From contig VZTG01006314.1 of assembly GCA_013397845.1 (NCBI GenBank), positions 171,140-235,139 of the forward strand: a DNA stretch of 64,000 nt, written 5' to 3'. The notes under the pieces were generated by a model. The model was not told where the DNA came from, searched no databases, and saw nothing but the letters and a program-made list of their open reading frames with translations. The DNA is from Melanocharis versteri (lineage: Eukaryota; Chordata; Aves; Passeriformes; Melanocharitidae). This document shows positions 60,086 to 64,000 of the stretch, piece after piece. Made by a program: the position numbers and the translations under genes. Each line of letters opens with the position of its first letter. Position 1 is the first letter of the stretch.

Positions 60086-61241
60086 TAATGCTGAACATGG
60101 CAGTGGTGGGGGAATCCTTTCTTCCTTCCCCTCAGTCCCCAGATTCTGCTCCAGTGTTAGCACTGCAAAGACTCTTCCAACAGGCTCCAGACTGCTGTTA
60201 TGGGCTAGAGTGCTCCCTATTACCTCTGTCTGGTTTCTGGACTGCCCAAAAATTCTGCTGCTTCCTGCTTTGTTATGGCTGCACACAGCCTGTACGAGGA
60301 AACAGCAAATTTGCTGAGCAGCAACTGAAAATTGCCCAAACCTTTTGACACAGATGCCACTTTATAAAGCTCTGAGGAGCAACCAGACATGCCTGCAGTT
60401 TTACAGCACTGGCTCCGAAGAGGAACAACAAACAGCCTCCACCTAATCCAGAGTCACTGCACAAAGTAACTGACTATTCAGGAAGCTGCTCCTGAATTAG
60501 CACAGGCACCCAGCACCTGAAAACAAAGTCAACAACAAGCACCAAGGTACTGCAGAGTACTGTAAATGACACAGGAGTTATTTCATGAGCAACTCACTTC
60601 TCCTTGGAACAGGCCAAAGGGAAACAGAGAGTAAATCATCAAAGAGCAGACAGAGGATAAACAATCTTTGCTGTCATCCTTTGTGAACCAGTCCTTGAAG
60701 ACAAACAAGCATTGCTGTTATTACATTGGGAGATGCTTTCCCAACTAGAAGCAGCAGAATGTTTTTCCCTTAAGACTCAATTTTCATACAAGTTTACTCT
60801 TTGGTTTTATCTGTCAACCACGAGACAGGAGCAGTTCATACCCATTTCCCACCACCTGCAAACACTAGAGAAGTTCAACTGCCACCAACAGTTCATTTCA
60901 CCAACTGGTAGAAGTTTACTTGATGATTTCTAAATGTTCACTCACATTCAACTAATATCTCCCTTTCCATTCTGCATTAGACACAAAACCATTGTCAAAA
61001 ATAATTCAGTCAATATAGTCTAAATTAATCACTGAAAATCTGGGACTGATGTTCATCCAGCAACATTGTGCAGGCACTGAGGTAGACAAAGTACAGCTGA
61101 AGCCACCCTACAGGTTCCAGACACTGGCTGTGGTGCAGGTCTGTGCTGCACCTGATGCCTCCAAAGAGGGCAGTGACAGGCTGCAGGCTCAGAAACACCA
61201 CTTGTAATTTAAAATGTTATTTTCAAAATACAGCTTTGTGG

Positions 61242-61251
61242 CTATAAATAG
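61242..61251 (+). promoter_or_regulatory. Candidate MEF2 site in intron 1
   Basis: CTATAAATAG fits the MEF2 consensus YTAWWWWTAR and sits in the near-palindrome GGCTATAAATAGCC, 2.6 kb downstream of exon 1 of a muscle-expressed gene. About four matches to this consensus are expected by chance in 64 kb, so this is only a candidate. Confidence 0.25.
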
Positions 61252-63639
61252 CCAAGCCGGCTTCTCACACAGCAAGTACACAATGGGTCTTAGCCACAGT
61301 GGCCCAAATACCAGAGAAAGTGTAATTTTACCTTTGTGAACACACACAACATTTGGGGCCACCCTGTGCATCAAACAAACTAACTCGATTTGTAAGACTG
61401 ATCTCAGGTTTCCTGGAAGCAGCTGCCGACTCTGACAAATTAAGTCAATTGACTTGGTTAACCCTTCCATTACCTAAAAAGACCTGATTACTCATCCAGA
61501 GCAAGTCTCGCTTTAAGTCTCACGTACTAAATCCTGTAACCAAAGAAAAATATTTTACCTGATCCTTCTGTCTTTTCAATGTGTAGGATTTCCTTCCTCA
61601 CTGAGTGGCCATTTGGTTGCACAAGTATTAAACAAGAGCAGACTGTCACTACCATCTGCCCTGTAATGTAATGTTGTGTTTCTAACACTAAGAGAAGTTA
61701 TTTAAATATCCTCACATGTACTACATCATTCCAGTTGTCAACCAGCACTCTGGAGATCCCCAACATAACTGGCCACGGCTGACACTTTACCATAGGCAGC
61801 ATTATTCTCCAAGCAACATGAAAACAAATCTATTTTGGACAGGTTCAGTGAAAGGAACTCCTAACAACCTCCCCGACCACGCTAATAAACATTTTTATTT
61901 GATAGAGATTTACAGACCCAGGATACATACGCACAGCAAAATCTTTAACAAAACAGCGTTTGTTCCATTTGGGTGTGCAAGAACATCTTGTCACTCTTCA
62001 GCAAAACTGTTATTACATCCATGGGACATTGGAACAAAGTTTTTATTCCAATCACAGTAAAGTCACCCTCCCTTTCTGTCAAGTTTGTGAAGAAACACTT
62101 CACGTAACCAGCTGGCTGGTACTGCCAGCATCTGCTCCACCGCTCACTTATCCCAACGCTCTTCCAAGTATCAAGCCCTAGGTGTTACCGGTCAGTGTCA
62201 CCCGATACTGTGCTCCTAAGGCACATATGACACAATTCTGTATCCTTTACGTATACAGAATTCCATTTTCAGCCTGCCTGTCAATACATGGCTTGCCACG
62301 GTCTCCAGGAGTGTGACCTTGCTGAGCTCACTGCCTGCCGTCGGAGCCCAGCGCACTTCACCAGACACCTCACACTGCAGCAAGAGACCCGGACCCTTCT
62401 GGGGGGATCACAATCAATCCTGGCTGGAAAGCTCTCATGAAGTAATCCCAACTCTACCATGTATCCACCTTAAATTCAGCCTTCTTGGCTGTCAAAATGC
62501 TCTGAATAACCAGCTTTTCAATAGCTAGTTCTTACTAGTGTCTACAGGACTACTTATTTATCTGATAATAAATGTACATATGCTGCACTGGAGATTACTA
62601 ATGCAGTGCAATTTATTTGCTGTTGCTATACCAAACTCCACAAATAGCCAAGAAAAAGGCCCAGCCATGACAAAGGTCACTGCTTTGCCAGCTGAAGTCT
62701 TATTCAACCTGACAGTCTGTAAGCTTGTATACTCTTTGCTTCACAACTTACTTTTGGAAGTCCAAACCAAAATGAATAAATATCCCTGGCCCTTGTTCCC
62801 TGACAGCTGGGAGCCAGCAAGCTCCTGAACCACCTTGTACATGTCCCAAATACTTCAGTAACATCAGCCCAGCAAAGAAGAAATCCTGATTAACTGAAGA
62901 ACTATCCTGCTATTTGTGCTGTTAACACGTTATTCTTTACAAACACATTAGTTCCAGATGTTATTCCTGAACTGTGCTTTTTTTCCCACTCCTGCTGCTA
63001 CACTACATGCTTAATCTACACTATCTTGAGCTAAGAAAACTTTCTTCCCAAAGCTGCCCTGGATCCAAATCAGATTCATCTCACTGACCAGATGCACCAA
63101 TCTGGGACGCTGATTTTTCACACACCCTGCTAAATTCTCAATCAGTCTTGGACAGCAACAGGTTTCCCAATATTCCAGGGAGGCAATTTTGCATGTTCCC
63201 TCGCATTCCTGCTCATTTATACAAGAGCAGCAAAAGCTACGGATAGAACACAGCACATGTTTCTTGACAGTCAAGGCTTTACTGCTCTGCAGCCAATTCC
63301 TGCGACCACTTTGTACCATCCTCACATTTGGATGAGTATTAATAGAATCTACGTTGCTTATCGGCCATGCGGCCACTCTCTGCTCTCTGCCAAGGAGCAG
63401 TCTGGGGAGTTTCAAGACAACTCTGATAATACAACACACGAACTGACCACACTCCTGACCTTGCAAAATTCCTCCCAGGAAATTTTCCCGGCACTGCTGC
63501 CACTTCAGGAGACCCCAATCACACACTAAATTTTCAAAAAAATAATAAATTGGCCACCTGGCCAGGCCCACAACCCTGCCAGCCCCCACTTTATTTTGCT
63601 ATTTAACCTACTTAATAACCCTATGAGAAGTTGGTACAT

Positions 63640-64000
63640 CCCGCTGCCCGACTGGAACCACCTCGGTCTGTGCTCTGACACAGGCTGAACGCGCCGGACG
63701 GGGCTCCGATCAAAGCGTACTGAACCCTTTGTTTACCAACACCCTCGGTCGGGGCTGCAGGTACCGCTGTGCCCCCCGGCCCGGTGCTGACCGAGAGCAC
63801 CCACAGCCGGGCCGCTCCCCCGGCCCCGGTACCTGGTGCAGGGCTGTCAGCCCGTCCACATTGGTGGTGTTGATGCGGGCGCCGCGGCCCAGCAGCCTCT
63901 TCACCTCCTCGGTGTCGCCGCTGGAGCAGGCGGCCAGGAACACGGCGCCCTCCTCGAAGCGGACGCGGGACCCCCCCGCGCCGCGGTGCCGGCCGCGGCC
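63640..64000 (-). promoter_or_regulatory. PPP1R12B: CpG-rich 5' end of PPP1R12B (edge of a CpG island)
   Basis: From about 63640 to the right edge the sequence turns abruptly GC- and CpG-rich (repeated CCGG, GCGC and CGCGG motifs), unlike the roughly 40-45 percent GC intron to its left. It covers exon 1 and the first 190 bp of intron 1. This is the downstream flank of the promoter CpG island. The transcription start itself lies beyond the window. Confidence 0.7.
63833..64000 (-). CDS. PPP1R12B: PPP1R12B exon 1 (partial): PP1-docking motif and first ankyrin repeat
   Basis: This is the 3' part of the first coding exon (56 codons in the window). It opens with a Gly/Arg-rich stretch. Next comes RVRF (fragment residues 12-15), which fits the RVxF motif that docks PP1 catalytic subunits, then EEGAVFLAACSSGDTEEV and the first ankyrin repeat ending VDGLTALHQ. 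The exon ends on a complete codon, CAG, before GTACCG. No ATG is present in frame, so translation starts upstream of the window. The DNA is very GC-rich, as expected of a 5' CpG island. One oddity is RGARIN where I recall RGADIN in mammals: an Arg replaces an Asp in the ankyrin consensus. The exon-intron boundary matches the family, in which exon 1 ends at ALHQ. Confidence 0.95.

Larger units (their letters stand above)
28744..63832 (-). other. PPP1R12B: PPP1R12B intron 1 (about 35 kb)
   Basis: This long first intron separates exon 1 from the rest of the ankyrin domain. It holds some 18 CR1 fragments, one solo LTR (52892-53940) and the 289-N gap, each listed separately. Long stretches have no repeat or coding signal I recognise: 28850-30090, 30160-30810, 30990-36140, 36205-38765, 38925-41615, 42130-43335, 45480-46795, 47135-49010, 50600-52090, 54320-55500, 55770-57335, 57465-59730 and 60090-63640. 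Regulatory elements would be expected in the repeat-poor parts. Apparent ORFs here have no recognisable product. Confidence 0.9.
1..64000 (-). other. PPP1R12B: PPP1R12B (MYPT2) gene locus, partial at both ends
   Basis: The whole window lies inside one minus-strand gene for the large targeting subunit of myosin light-chain phosphatase. In this family the subunit binds the PP1 catalytic subunit and brings it to myosin, mainly in heart, skeletal muscle and brain for MYPT2. Twelve exons join in one frame to give 511 codons plus 2 bases. MYPT2 is preferred over MYPT1 (PPP1R12A) because of segments such as GEVPSDIAEEAAMKDLLLEQ, CDMDIRNKL, ADEGLVEHLE and LRKTGSHNMLSEV, which I recall as MYPT2-type. 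PPP1R12C is much more divergent. The initiator ATG lies beyond the right edge and the 3' half of the coding region beyond the left edge, so the length of the complete protein cannot be read here. Confidence 0.96.

Noticed and set aside
16920..63838. Assignment to the paralogue PPP1R12A (MYPT1)
   Set aside because: Diagnostic segments (GEVPSDIAEE, CDMDIRNKL, GLVEHLE, SHNMLSEV) are MYPT2-type; MYPT1 has different residues at these places.

Overview
This window is vertebrate nuclear DNA, almost certainly from a bird. The evidence is the dense scatter of CR1 LINE tails ending in the ATTCTATG-type motif, two avian-type solo LTRs, the absence of mammalian SINEs, and a multi-exon gene with short exons and long introns. 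The LTR types suggest a passerine or other neoavian, but that is inference. There is no prokaryotic, viral or plasmid gene organisation here.

One protein-coding gene accounts for the window: PPP1R12B (MYPT2, myosin phosphatase target subunit 2), read on the minus strand from the right edge to the left edge. I placed twelve consecutive coding exons. Exon 1 is at 63833-64000, with its 5' part and ATG beyond the right edge, and exon 12 is at 1897-2022. Every junction is GT-AG, and codon phase is kept through all 1535 coding bases (511 codons plus 2 bases) with no stop or frameshift. The exons encode the PP1-docking RVRF motif, the ankyrin-repeat domain, the acidic serine-rich segment and the serine-rich phospho-region. 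The inhibitory phosphorylation sites and C-terminal leucine zipper lie in later exons, off the left edge.

Layout from high to low coordinates: a CpG-rich 5' end (63640-64000); intron 1 of about 35 kb (28744-63832); exons 2-6 coding for the rest of the ankyrin domain (28743 down to 16920); exons 7-9 for the linker and acidic region; exons 10-12 for the serine-rich region; and 1.9 kb of the next intron. Introns hold about 34 recognisable CR1 fragments in both orientations, including old pieces of CR1 reverse transcriptase. They also hold two LTRs, both antisense to the gene: 52892-53940, with TGTCCTGG/CCAGGACA ends and a GAATA target duplication, and 21223-22554, with an internal 8 x 39-bp repeat.

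The two places containing N are both flanked by direct duplicates. A 460-bp repeat surrounds a single N at 22725, and a 98-bp repeat surrounds the 289-N gap at 53306-53594. The first looks like unmerged contig overlap. I found no convincing new biological system. The most useful observations concern the assembly joins, the LTR structures, a rearranged CR1, and small exon-level oddities in PPP1R12B.
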